From: Plantago elongata | Taxonomy: Eukaryota; Streptophyta; Magnoliopsida; Lamiales; Plantaginaceae | NCBI GenBank assembly: GCA_036897095.1 | Contig: JAYMSP010001093.1 | Coordinates: forward strand, 1 to 36,358 | Reading direction: 5' to 3' | DNA length: 36,358 bases | Part shown: positions 24,700 through 36,188 of the stretch, in pieces | How positions within the stretch are numbered: the stretch's first letter is position 1 | How the letters are laid out: every line of letters starts with the position of its first letter | The notes under the pieces: generated by a model | What the model saw: the letters and a program-made list of their open reading frames with translations, nothing else | The model's database searches: none | What the model was told of the DNA's origin: nothing | Made by a program: the position numbers and the translations under genes

Positions 24700-27600
24700 T
24701 CACGGTTTGAATGCAGAAAAGGCTACGACAGAATTGTGTCCACCAAATCCGAATGAATTTGAAATAGCTGCATTTGATTTTAAACAAAACATGAGTTATT
24801 TACCAATCTCATTAGAATTTCCAAAGTGACATCAAGTAATATTGTTTTCAGAATAATCTGAAGTGTTAATGAAGTGCGAAATAGCATAGTGTTCATGACG
24901 TGTGACATACCAACATTCACTTCGTGCTGCTGCTTTTCATTTGCAACAGTATCGAACTCAACGGAAGGCTCCGGATTCTGCATTAGTAATAGAGATCATT
25001 TATTGACAATAATTTCACATGAGAATTGCAGTTTTGTTCAAGTAAGCATAGCCAAAGAAATCACACACATGCATTGCAAGCTACGTTCAGGATGTTATCT
25101 TATATGATTTAACTTACAAATTGATTGATCGTGGGATGAATCCAGCCTGTCGTAATGGCTTTCACTGTTGCGATTGCTTCCAGACCACCAGCAGCGCCAA
25201 GACAGTGCCCTATCATAGACTGAAAAAAGAAATTTTCACACGAGAAGCAAAATGGAATCATGACAGAGTCAAAAACTCAATTATAGAATGGCAAATTTGA
25301 AAATTGTGTAATCATGGGGGATATGTTCAAGCAAACTTGAAACAAATCTATGACCATGTGTCAGACTGTCAGTCATAAAGTACCAAGCGCAAGTAGACGG
25401 CTCACCTTAGTCGCATTAATTTTGATCCCTGAAGTGTCCTTGAACACCTTCTTAATGGCATTTATTTCAGCTATGTCACCTACTATGGTGGAAGTTGCAT
25501 GAGCATTGATGTAGTTAACCTGAAAAAGGAAAGCGACGGTGGTCCGTTATAAAAGGAGCAACTTATGCATACTGGGGAAATAACAGGGCAATAATGCAAT
25601 GACAGTGAAGGAAAAACGGATCGATGCACGTACAACTGTGCAAATGTTGGAGCATATTTCAGATTCATACTTTGAACTTGTAAACAAATGTGGGGAGAGC
25701 ATAATACAATACTTTGAAGAAAGGTGTACCTCTTCAGGGGAAACACCACCATCTTCGAGGGCATTGCGTATACATGAAGAGACACCAAGTCCATCAGCTC
25801 TTGGATCAGTCATGTGATAAGCATCACAGTTTATTGCGCCTCCCAGGTACTCAGCAATAATGGGTGCCCCTCGTTTCATTGCATGTTCCAGACTTTCCAA
25901 CACCTATTATAAAGTAAGAAATTATTTAAGATTTAAGATTTTCTTCACATCCAAATATTATGTATAATAACGCAAAATTTCTGTCTATAGCAAAAAATCG
26001 GCTTAAACGAGAGCTATAGATTAAGCGAAACCAATAGTTTTCAAAAAACTCTTTTGTGCAAGCCCTTTCTTTTGTCTCTTAGTTTAATTGGGGAAGGAGG
26101 AGAATTACCAGTCTAGATAATTTTACTTTTTTCTCATATCCATCCTCTCCATTCCAAGGTTGAAAAGAAAAAATGATCTAGAACCAACAAGCTCTATCCT
26201 TACTAGTACTACTACAATATCAGGAAAACTGGAAAAGGAGATACTTGAGCACTAAGAGTTTAAAATTAGCAGTGGTTCATGATCTTGGCCTTTGACTAAT
26301 TCTAATCAAGCAGTCACAGCACATAAATAAAGCAACCACAAATAGCTTACCAAGACCCCAGCACCTTCACCCATAACAAAACCATCTCTATCTTTGTCCC
26401 ATGGTCTTGAAGCGGATTTAGGGTCATCATTTCTTTGAGACAGAGCCCTGCAGGCTACAAATCCTCCCAAACCAATAGGAAGAATGGCAGCTTCAGTTCC
26501 ACCCGCCAACATCAAATCAGCTTCACCACGTCTAATGTGATTTGCAGCCGCATAGAAACAGTAATTTGAAGTAGCACAAGCAGTTGAAATAGAGTAATTC
26601 GGCCCCATCAACCCAAGATCAATTGCAAGCAAAGCAGATGCCATGTTTGTTATGGCATATGGTATGAAAAATGGACTAATTCTCCGGTGACCTTTTTCGA
26701 TTAGTGACTGAACACCATCCGAGAAAGCAGTGAGACCACCCATTCCCGTCCCAACCAAAACACCAGCTCTAACCTTATCAATCTGCAATTGTCAAGACAC
26801 CACATTCTTGAAAAATAGTCCATTACCATGCCTTAAAACCTCAAATATGCTAGAACAAATGAAACATCAACTCTGAAGAGTCTGAAGCATTACAAATGCA
26901 AACTACCAGTCAGCATACACAAAGAGCAGGACATCAGGACAATATTCAGATAAAGCAAAGTAATGCTAAAATGTCATATAGTAAAGCAATTAGCACAACA
27001 AGAGCAAGTAATATTTCAAATTCATAACGAGTTAACAAGTATAACAACATTGCTTGCATCACCGTCTAAAACCTCAACACGTTTCTAGTAAACAAGAGCA
27101 AAACAAAGTTTATGATAATATTCGTAGTATTTCTAAGGAATCTCAACAAGTCCGAAATCTTAGTGACTTTTAACTAGCCGAAAAGAAACTCAACAGTCAA
27201 CAATGCTGATAAATTCCATCTCATCTAAAGTTCGTTACTGAAGTGTGGAATCTACTCATTTATATCAGTTCTTCAATAAATGCAAATGCAACAAATTGGA
27301 AACATCACCAAATAAGAAACCAAATGCTGCAATTCACTAAAACAAACTAACAATCCAAAATTGAACTCTACTCTGAATTAAGCTCAAAAAAACAAGAGCA
27401 TAACAATACCTGATTAAGGCTATCGCCACCGAGATTAGCATGCTCAAGCGCCTTCTTACCAGCAACAATACAGTACCTCAAACAATCATCCAGCCTCCGA
27501 TCATTCTTCCCATCAATATAACCTTCCGATGTAAACCCCCTAATCTGTCCACCAAATCTCGTCGGAAACTTAGACGCATCAAACCGGTCTATGGAGCTAA

Positions 27601-27844
27601 TGCCACTCTCTCCAGCGAGGAGCTTCTCGTAGTAAGCATCCACGTCATTGCCGAAAACGGAGACGAGTCCCATTCCGGTGATTACGACACGCTTCTTCGG
27701 GTCGGTTTCACGCTTGGGTGGTGTTTGGGTAGTGGCGGAGGCGGAGATTTTGAAATGGAGGCGTTTGGGCGGTGGCTTTGCATTGGATTGAGTAATGCGG
27801 AGAGGATCGAGAGGGCGGAGAGCGGTGGAGTGTAATGCTTGCAT
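24700..27844 (-). CDS. KASI: 3-oxoacyl-[acyl-carrier-protein] synthase I, plastid precursor
   Basis: Condensing enzyme that elongates C4 to C16 acyl-ACP with malonyl-ACP in plastid fatty-acid synthesis. Exons on the minus strand: 27844-27410, 26782-26351, 25903-25730, 25519-25406, 25219-25118, 24977-24911, 24767-24700; 463 aa, close to Arabidopsis KASI (~473). Residues 1 to ~45 are a transit peptide; the conserved part starts at [18 protein letters not shown]. The active-site Cys214 lies in [10 protein letters not shown], the catalytic His354 in NAHATST, Lys385 in NATKSMIGH, and His390 in the same segment. The end reads [20 protein letters not shown]. The sequence follows KASI (for example [22 protein letters not shown]) more closely than KASII. 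All catalytic residues are intact. Confidence 0.96.
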
Positions 27845-28981
27845 GGTGATGGTGGAGAAATCGGAGTTTCCGATGAGAGTGGATTGATTTGCCTACCAAT
27901 TGGGAAACTCAACTCTCACTATTCTTCTTTCTCTGTGAGTTTGTTTAAGTAGATGATACAGTTGAACGGATATCGAGTGCATCACATCTTTTCCTCTTCT
28001 GCACTTATGTCATATCTGGAAATATCAAATTTTTTATATTTTTTTATTATTATTCGACTATTCATTTAAAATTATATTTTAATTGTTAAGTTATTTGAGA
28101 CTGAGGGAGTATAATTTACTAATTGAAGATTTTGTCGAATATGAAATGGGCATATGGTTTAATTGATTTCTCGTGAAAATAAATGATATATATGAATTTA
28201 TTATTAATAGCATCCTTTTTAGGAAAAGTATTGTGAGAAGCTTCACTTGTGGCATGTTGGTTGAAGGTTGGCTGCCTCATTTGTTATGGAGTTTAGGACA
28301 TCTCTTGCCACTTGAGTTACAACTTACAAACCTACAAAGAGTCTCGTGGGTTGTGGCTATCTTAACATATTCTCCAAATGGTTATGAATCAAAACATTTT
28401 AACGACCTGACTAATAATCAATTAAGATGTAACCCTACCAGTACCGGTCTACCATATGAATGTGGTGTAGCTCAATCTGGTTGTTGAAAGATGATCCGCT
28501 CAAGTCAAAGCTGTTATAAATAAGGTGCAGGATTTAAAGTTGGTAGGAGGGAAATTTCATGCGCAGTCTACTTCCGTCAACTTCTATCAATTCTTCCAGA
28601 TTAATTCATTGCTGGAGTTAGAGTGTGTTCTTTATTGTTCTTCGTTGATTATGAGTTTATTGGTTTCGTCTTAGTTTGATTGATTGCTGGAGTTAGATTG
28701 TTCCATCAAATCAATTACGCAACATTCAGATTCACCAAGCTTAGATTATTGCACTGTTCTTGATGATTAATATAGCATGCCTGAAGTTTGCAGTCTGCAC
28801 GCTGTAGAACTCGGTTACCAGTCATCATCAACAGCAGATGAATCAGACAGCCTCATTACTCATTAGTGTCATAGATATATCACAAATAGTCAGGAACTCC
28901 TTTAAAGAGTCATAAATTCAAGCCCGTACCAGAATTTCTATAACTCTACATGATCAAAATTTGCTTATTAGGCACCTACAA
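27845..28981. other. intergenic DNA between KASI and the Ycf23-like gene
   Basis: The first ~120 bases are the KASI 5' leader and promoter side. Around 28090-28105, CTGAGGGAGTA resembles the terminal repeat of Stowaway MITEs (TACTCCCTCNGT on the other strand), next to a TA, but no matching left end was found. An open frame of about 100 codons at 28173-28487 (+) has no recognisable family. Repeats of GATTGCTGGAGTTAGA occur near 28610 and 28680. Confidence 0.35.
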
Positions 28982-31388
28982 TTATATTCTCAATCTACTC
29001 TCCTGATCAACATTTCTGATCTTTGTCGATAAGCCCAATGAGTCTGCTAAGCTTTTGACTTCTGCGATCATTGCCACTACGTCATTGAGCTTGTTGACTG
29101 CTGAACCGACACCCTGTGTAACATATATATATAATGCATATTTTAGTAATCTGCTAGAGGAAGAAAAGGATTACACCATTACAGAGTAAATTAAGTAGCA
29201 ATATGACAAGTCTTAGGTTGAGAGCGCATACCACACCAGAAGCACCTGCAGAGATTGCCATTGGTGCTGTAACAGAACTGAGTCCTGATGAACACATGAC
29301 TGGTATGCTCACTGCACGTGAAATTGAGTATGCTGCTGCCAGTGTCGGGGAGGCCTATTTATCAACACGGTGAGATTAGTCCATAAATTTAACATTGGTG
29401 ATGATGCACCATCACGTAATACTATAGATTTAGATTAGCACGCTGCAATAAATCATGTTGGAACTATATATGTGATGAACGATTCAGAAAGATGAAAACT
29501 TCCAAACATGTGCACGTAAATGCTACCTTTTCGATTAAGCCAAGAACACCAGCCTTTGAAGGAGTGGAGCATTTGCCTCCTTCAGTTTGGATAATATCAA
29601 CACCTTCTAGTTCCAATAGCTCAGCTAGCTTGACCTGTTTTGTCCCACATATACATGCATGTATGATAGATAACTCATCACTAATTTTCTAGCATGACCT
29701 TTTGTATTGAAATGAAGAGTAGCAAGCAGAAACCTGGTCAGGAAGGCTTAAGGTATGAGGAACTGTTACTGATAGAGCTACGGATGGAAGCAGTCTTTTG
29801 GTCTCCTTGGTTAAATTCAGGATCTGTGATATAACACCATATGATCAAAATGTAAATCACTTAAACTGAAGGAGACACAAGAAAAACTTATTACAGTCAA
29901 GAAAGCAGAAATACTTTTCGTCTTCAACACAGTACCTGCTCTGGTGAGAAATTCAGACCTTGTTCATAGAAAGAATCATAGTTTCCAATTTCCACCTGAA
30001 ACCACAAAGAATCAGTACTAGCTGAATAAGGAATGGGCACATCACACATGTTTCTTCCAAAGGTGATAGAAGGCCTCTTTACTAGATGAAACAGGGAAAG
30101 AACAAGAGTAAAGTTGGCAGTCTAACCATTACGGCTCCAGCTTCAATAGCCGCAGGGAATGCTGCTGGATCTACAGAAGAGACACAAACCTGCAAAAACA
30201 CATAATTTATTGCTAATACTAATTGTAACAGATGCTGCATCACAAGGTAAACCTAATTATCAGAGCTTACTGGAAGATCAGTCAAGCTAGTAACAAGTTT
30301 CACTAACTCCGCGTCACAGGCAATATCAACATGAGTGGCCCCTCCCTGCAGGATTCATCAGAAAGTGCAACAGAAACATCATAAATTAAATGAAATGATA
30401 TACCATCAAAATAAAGTAGGGAACAAATTATTCTTGTATCAGGCAAAATAACTTTAAAAGCCCCTATCTTCTTTTAGTCGGTCCAATCGTTCTCAGCACG
30501 AGTTAACTTGGAAAGTTCAAGCAAACTACTACCAGTGAAGAAGATTACGCTCTGATAATCTGATTCAGTGTATTATGTAGCGGACACAAAAACATTAGCT
30601 CAGAATCTTGTTTGCATCAGTTTTAACACCAAAAAATTGAAATGTTTGTCCAATTCCAATTGCCTACATGTAGAGCTTCATTAAGTACAAACTACTCTTA
30701 CGCTTCTACAGAGTGGAATCTTATTCGATAATAGTAGAAACTAGTTAGAAACTCCGAAGTCTTGTTATGGAGTTGTACAAAGATTTATGCTCCTCGAAGT
30801 ACACCGATTTGTTCCTGATTCTGTTAGCCTACTCCAGAACTTTGTAACCAACTTAAGGCCCTGTAGTGGCTTTATGAGGACAAAACAAACTAACTAATAC
30901 TCCTAAGCAATGATGCAGAAATGTAGCATTGAATACTTATATCTGTCTCCAAGCATAAATATAGCTCAGAAATGTTAAAGAGTCTAAGAATCCAAGAAAA
31001 AACAACCTTATCTGCAGCAATGACTACGGAAGCTACATTATCCTTGTCAAAATTCTGCAATCCTGATATAATCTGCAAGATACAGTATAACAAACGAAAC
31101 TTGAATCATTCTTACTCACAAAGAGCAGATATAAACTCATAATATCTGAAATGGAAAGTTGTCACCAAAAGAATAGTCAGTCAAACATACTTTTAGGGCT
31201 CTTTTCTCTTGAAAATCCTTCAAGACACTCTCTTTGGAGGATGGAAGTAAAGCCCTGATTCTGGTCGAAGCAATTCTTGCTCTAGCACTGGAAACTGGCC
31301 TTGCCGCCATTTTAAGCATTGTACTTTCATTGGGTTTGAAGATGGTGTGGGTTGGAGTTGTCAAAGGAGTGAAGATTGAAGAAGCCAT
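28982..31388 (-). CDS. plastid-targeted Ycf23-like protein (DUF561 family)
   Basis: Nuclear homologue of Ycf23, a family otherwise encoded in red-algal-type plastids and cyanobacteria; its function is not established. Exons on the minus strand: 31388-31191, 31072-31007, 30345-30271, 30189-30127, 29995-29936, 29823-29734, 29634-29527, 29354-29232, 29113-28982; 304 aa, all junctions in phase 0. Residues 1 to ~50 are Ser/Thr/Arg-rich with a basic character, as in a transit peptide. The family core starts at LKIISGLQNFD (~65) and includes GGATHVDIACD (89), LPVCVSSVDP (~112), MVEIGNYDSFYEQG (~134), ILNLTKETKRLLP (~155) and VDIIQTEGGKCS (~195). The alternating beta/alpha pattern suits a TIM-barrel-like fold, but this is inference. 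No catalytic residues can be named. Confidence 0.9.
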
Positions 31389-32390
31389 CTCTTTCTCAGT
31401 GACTAGTTTAGTGTTCTTGAATTGGAGTGAACTCAAGAGATAAGACTGGAAAAATGGCACTGACAGATATTTTCTGTGCTTGGGTTCTGGGTACAACTGT
31501 ACAAGTAGATCACATAACATGAAAATTGGAACCGGATCGAACCAGACTGTGGTCGACGGTTCCCAAAATCATTGACCACAGGGATTAGACTCGAAATCCG
31601 GCGACTTTGGCTCTGGTTCTTTGGAACCGTGGAACTCGAACAGCTTTAATATTTTTCTTAGGTAATCGTAATACTTATCTTATATTATGTGAGATTGTAT
31701 TTAGATGAGGTCTTTAAGAATATATATGAGATGAGGTTTAATACCGTACGACAACTAGTCTTGGATAGATTGAAGGGCGATTTAATAATGTAGAAGGTGA
31801 TGAGTCAATACTGCTCGGACTTTTTAAGCATAGTAGACAAGTAATGAAAAATCATTACTGGTAAAGTCTTAAAGTTTGTGACATATCGTAACTTATATTA
31901 TAAATATAATACGTGTAGGATGTAAATAATAACATTTGACCTGGAATCAATTATTATAGGCCAGTAATTTTTTTTCAAGATGTTTTAGAAATCGGATTTT
32001 CTTTGAATTTTTAATCCAAGCGAAACTTGAATTGTGACTATTAGTCTTCTTTTCTTTTTGTTTAAGTCAATGCGACTATTAGTTGTTTCTTGCTACTTGC
32101 TGTTTTGTGACTAGTTGTTGCTTCCAGAAGAACACAGAGTGTTAGTTGGAAGCTTGGAATATTAAGAGCTAGCCGAAATAATTATTTATTACGTGTTTGT
32201 TGTGCAAGTCAAGTAAACAGCTAGATATACTCATATACAAGTAGTTGACTTCAACTATTAACAAATAAATAACTCGTATAATGAATCATAGTCTTTAATT
32301 TTGTTTTACCGTTGACTAAACATATAAACAAGGGGACTGAAATGGAGACAGTATTTCTACGAAGAGCTCATATATACCCAGATATATATT
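31389..32390. other. upstream region of the Ycf23-like gene and intergenic DNA
   Basis: The first ~150 bases hold the Ycf23-like leader and promoter. CGGTTCC near 31556 and GGAACCG near 31623 form a short inverted pair. The rest is AT-rich without a recognisable gene. Confidence 0.4.
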
Positions 32391-32396
32391 AATTAT

Positions 32397-33058
32397 TGGA
32401 CCTTTTCTTGATTGCAGTTTCGTACTATAAGATCCTCTTCAGACATGCGCGACGACGCGTCACGATGATGCATCGTTGTACGTTTTTTAGTGATGACACG
32501 TCGTCGTTACGTTATGAATTTTTTTAATCTTTTAATTTTTAATTACATCTTATTTATATTATAAGAGTTTTAAATGTTAAAATTAATGAAATTGCATTTT
32601 TTAAAGTCGTTTTATAATTTATTAAGATTTAAAATTAAAAAATATATATATTTTTTATTTTACTAAAAACATATTTAATATATTATAATAGTGTTTAGAA
32701 GTCAAAATTAACAAAATTGAATTTTTAGAGGTTGTTTTACCATTTTAAGTTTAATTGAGAGAGAAAATGAGTTCGAAATGGAATGATACAAAAATAATTG
32801 AGAGTAGTCTATATTCGTAAATCTCGAAGAAACGAATCTGTTGGTAATTTATATAATTTTTTACATTTATATTTTTTGAGTTATTCACGTTTAAAATTGA
32901 ACAAAATATAAAAAACAAAAAAGAAAATGTTTTACACTTAGCAGCAGCAGCAGCTACTTAGCTGCTGCTGCATGGTGCGGTGTGGTAATGACGCGCCTCA
33001 CGGTGCATCATTATCGATCAATGGACGCGCGATGACACGACTATTGGATAAGGTCCAA
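32397..33058. mobile_element. possible non-autonomous DNA transposon with short inverted ends
   Basis: The segment starts TTGGACCTT (32397-32405) and ends AAGGTCCAA (33050-33058), exact 9-bp inverted repeats. Just inside each end lies a GC-rich, CG-rich patch (32446-32515 and about 32970-33045) with related words such as ATGATGCA/TGCATCAT, GCGCG and GATGACAC. The interior is extremely AT-rich and non-coding. This architecture resembles a MITE-like element. No target-site duplication could be identified, so the boundaries and superfamily are uncertain. Confidence 0.4.
32944..32971. repeat. 13-bp-arm CAG/CTG palindrome
   Basis: GCAGCAGCAGCTA (32944-32956), two bases (CT), then TAGCTGCTGCTGC (32959-32971): perfect 13-bp arms that can extrude as a cruciform or RNA hairpin. 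It is embedded in the right part of the possible transposon at 32397-33058. Confidence 0.85.
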
Positions 33059-34540
33059 GCGTAAATGTGTCATCTATAGTGGCATTGGTTATAGACTCAA
33101 TTCATGTTCTTTATTTGGTTCATGGTACCGTGTGACTATGCCCGGTTGTGTCCATTCATGTTAACCTCTATTTAGCAAAAAAAACAATTGTGCCCAAAGT
33201 TATATTATTGAATGCATGCCAGCTTGGGCATAAATCTTTTAAGTTTAGACGGTTGAAAACAAAAGCTAGCTTCTATATTGAAGATTCTCTTCTCGCTTTT
33301 TTCATCTTTAGCATTCCATTTGTCTTTATGTCGCAAGTTTCCCATTTAACTTTCACCATTTCCAGGCTATGTGGCCGGGGAACACTTTGGAAAATTTTCT
33401 TTATGCGTCAAGAGAGATTCCATCCAGCTCATGATTAGAAATTCGCTTCCCTTCCCCGGTCGACGTACATAAAATACCTTAATTGCACGATGCATATGTG
33501 TAACTTGTAAATGTAAGAATTCTCGTTATAATGACAATTAAATGGTGTTAATTGTTGGATAATGTGGGAAGTGACAATTAGGCTGCATAGAGATGACAAG
33601 GATGCATGTCGTCATAAAAGGGAAAGTGAGAGGAAAGGATCAAAACAAGAACCACACCAGAGTCACAATGTGAAATAATTGAGTTTAAAAGAGTACATTA
33701 ATTATATTTTTTGTAAAAGTGATATTAGGTTATAAAAAAACATTATTTTCCTATCTACATTTCTATTCAACCCGGTTCTTAAGCTTGTCACTTTTAAGTG
33801 TTTAAATAAAGTTTATCATCTCTATTTAAGATAATTTATCCTGCAACTATAATAATATATTTATTTTAACTTTTATAAAAGATCACACCCCAACAATACT
33901 TCGTTGAAAAATCAACTTAAAATACCCCAACATTTAACCAACTAATATTATTTTATTTAAAAGTAATACACCTTTATTTTTCTTACTCCAAATATCGGAC
34001 ATGACGTAATATATAATAAAGTTGGTGTTGAATTGATGATTTAAGTATGAGAATGAATTAAATAATTAATAATTTAAGATAATAACTTTTCGTTAAAGAA
34101 TAGTCAATAGTGAATGTCTATAAGAGAAACATCAATCTAGATAAAATACACATTTTAAAAATATTACAGGGGGTATTATTTTATAAAATTATAACTTAAT
34201 AATTTGGAATATCGATCTGTTCAATTTGACATGATTATTCTAAACAATAAATCAATTTGAGAACTCTATGTAAAGAACAAACAACATTATACAAATTCTT
34301 GAACAAAGAATAACTCAAACTTAAAATTCAATTATAAAGGTAATATCAACTATAAAATTGTGTTCAGTTTAACTCGGAAACACTCTAATATCAAATGAAC
34401 TAGGAGAATGGGGTAATTTCCACTAGAGAAATGTCAAAACAACTTCAAGAATGAGATTATTCGAATTCGAAAGTACAAGTTAAATGTTAAGCTTAACTTT
34501 ACAAATGAGATAGTTTGAATATGATAACTTTATCTGAGGT
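33059..34540. other. AT-rich intergenic DNA
   Basis: Mostly AT-rich DNA without a supported gene. The ~97-codon open frame near 33148-33438 has no recognisable family and no visible gene signals. No RNA gene is seen. Confidence 0.4.
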
Positions 34541-34559
34541 ATATTGATGGAGAACGAAA

Positions 34560-34857
34560 CCTGTCGAAATTAAGCCTTGACGAATAATTGTTTGATTTGG
34601 ACGTGGGGCCAAAGTTTTGTGACCAGAAACGGCATTCTCAGGGGCTTATTTGCAATTTCTGAGAATTTTATTAGATTCGGTAGGTTAGTATTATGATGTT
34701 TTGGTAGTTTTCCTTTTTATTTTAGGGTTAGGGATGATGATTTCGAGTATTTAAACCCTGTGAGATATTATTCATAGACAGATTATTATTATTGAAAGAA
34801 AACCCTAAGAATTTCCTCAATCGTTCGTGTTCATCCCATCCACGTTGCATCAGATAT
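34560..34857 (+). mobile_element. LTR-like fragment (possibly Ty1/copia type)
   Basis: The stretch looks like a promoter-bearing LTR: a TATTTAAACCCTG near 34749 as TATA region, then TTATTATTATTGAAAGAAAA and ACCCTAAG, then GTTGCATCAGA, which is near to the TGGTATCAGA primer-binding context of copia elements. No reverse transcriptase or paired LTR is present. An ordinary promoter-like sequence is an alternative. Confidence 0.3.
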
Positions 34858-34912
34858 ATATATGGTCATGATGATTAAGTTAGTTTGAGATGATTAAGCT
34901 TAACAACCTATA

Positions 34913-35973
34913 TATTTATTGTGTTTTACACAATTTAATGCATGTTGCCACAATTTGATCGTGGATCAACCTATATATCTATATATCGTTCACTGCCAGA
35001 TAGCCCAAGAGATGGTAATACCATAAAATCAAAATCGATTTGCACAATCAGATACCATAAACTTAAAAAGATTGATCCCATAGTATATTCAAATTTTAAC
35101 TTCATCAATATTTATAGTTATACAAACAAACAATGTTAAGTTTTAACAAACTCCTAAAAATAATATTGAAAGTCTTTTAATTTCCTTTCACATAATTTCA
35201 ATAAAATCTTTTTATTGAACAAACTCCTAATTTAATGACTTTTTTAGAGTATAAAATCTAGCATAAAATCTAAATAGCATTGGAAGTCTTTTGATGCATC
35301 GACCATCGTCCCAATTCTATTAATCGATTCACATAGATTTGAACATATAATCCTCTTGTTATTGCGCGACAACTGTATAAGTAAAATGATTAGTGTGGTG
35401 ATAGAAGTAAAATCAAGATGATGTATGATGATATTCATCAATGCATCCGGAGATTTGAAGAAAGACTTTCGCTTGTCATTTTCGAAATTAGAATTGTGAT
35501 TGTGGAAGTATGACTTCTTTAGTTGAGCTATATATAACGATAAACTCATTTACTTCCATCTTTAGTTGAGCTATATATAACGATAAACTCATTTATCATT
35601 ATTAGACGAAATCTTTTTGGTCTACTACGTTGTAAACAAATTCTTGTGATGTAAATGTTAGATTTTATGTTAGGTTTAATTGAAATTAAGTAAATGGAAA
35701 GTAAAAGACTTTGAATACTATTTTTAGGAGTTCGTTGAAATTTAACATTGAAATTAGAAGTTTGTTTGTATAGCTATAGATATGGATGAATTTGAAATTT
35801 AGGAATATGCTATGGGATCAATCTTTTTAAGTTTTCTGTATCTGAATTGTGCAAATCGATTTTGATTTTATGGTATTACCATCTCTTGGGCTATCTGACA
35901 GTGAACGATATGAAGGTTGATGCACTATCAAATTGTGGCAACATGCATTAAATTGTGTACAAAATAATAAATT
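34913..35973. repeat. 1-kb inverted repeat (foldback)
   Basis: Left arm about 34913-35207, right arm about 35678-35973, in inverted orientation and roughly 80-90% identical by eye. Shared words include ACACAATTTAATGCATGTTG, CAGATAGCCCAAGAGATGGT, AAAATCAAAATCGATTTGCA, AAAAAGATTGATCCCATAG and ATACAAACAAAC. Shorter complementary pieces continue inside the arms (CATAAAATCTAA at ~35263 against TTAGATTTTATG at ~35659). The spacer is about 470 bp. It could be a foldback-type MITE or a source of hairpin RNA. No transposase is seen. Confidence 0.85.
35517..35595. repeat. 36-bp exact tandem repeat in the foldback loop
   Basis: A unit beginning CTTTAGTTGAGCTATATATA and ending ACTCATTTA occurs at 35517-35552 and 35560-35595, with no mismatches and a 43-bp period. 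It lies in the spacer of the large inverted repeat. Confidence 0.9.
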
Positions 35974-36188
35974 CCCTTTTATTTATGTACTCCTTGGTCA
36001 TAATATTATATAGGTTGATGCAACACTCAGATAATTAAGTTACTAAAGCTACATTTTTCTCATGTGGAGAGGGTTGATGTTTTATGGTAACATGTGATAT
36101 TATATTTATAAAATAATAATTTTTGTGTATATGCATGGTGCGGTGACCACATACCATGGTGGTTGTTGGAAACCGGGAGCTAGAGCCG
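35974..36188. other. AT-rich DNA before the terminal tandem repeat
   Basis: Contains TACTCCTTGGTCAT near 35977, faintly like a Stowaway end, and TGCATGGTGCGGTG at 36132-36145, which also occurs at 32969-32982. No gene is seen. Confidence 0.35.

Noticed and set aside
28173..28487. A ~100-codon open frame between KASI and the Ycf23-like gene
   Set aside because: The translation matches no family I know, contains no domain pattern and lies in AT-rich DNA with MITE-like remnants; chance is more likely.
32397..33058. Assignment of the candidate transposon to hAT, PIF/Harbinger or Mutator
   Set aside because: No convincing 8-bp, 3-bp TWA or 9-bp target-site duplication flanks the ends, so a superfamily cannot be named.
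35244..35549. A ~100-codon minus-strand open frame in the foldback spacer
   Set aside because: Composition is biased to Ile, Asn, Ser and Lys as expected from AT-rich DNA, and it overlaps the repeat units; no domain is recognised.
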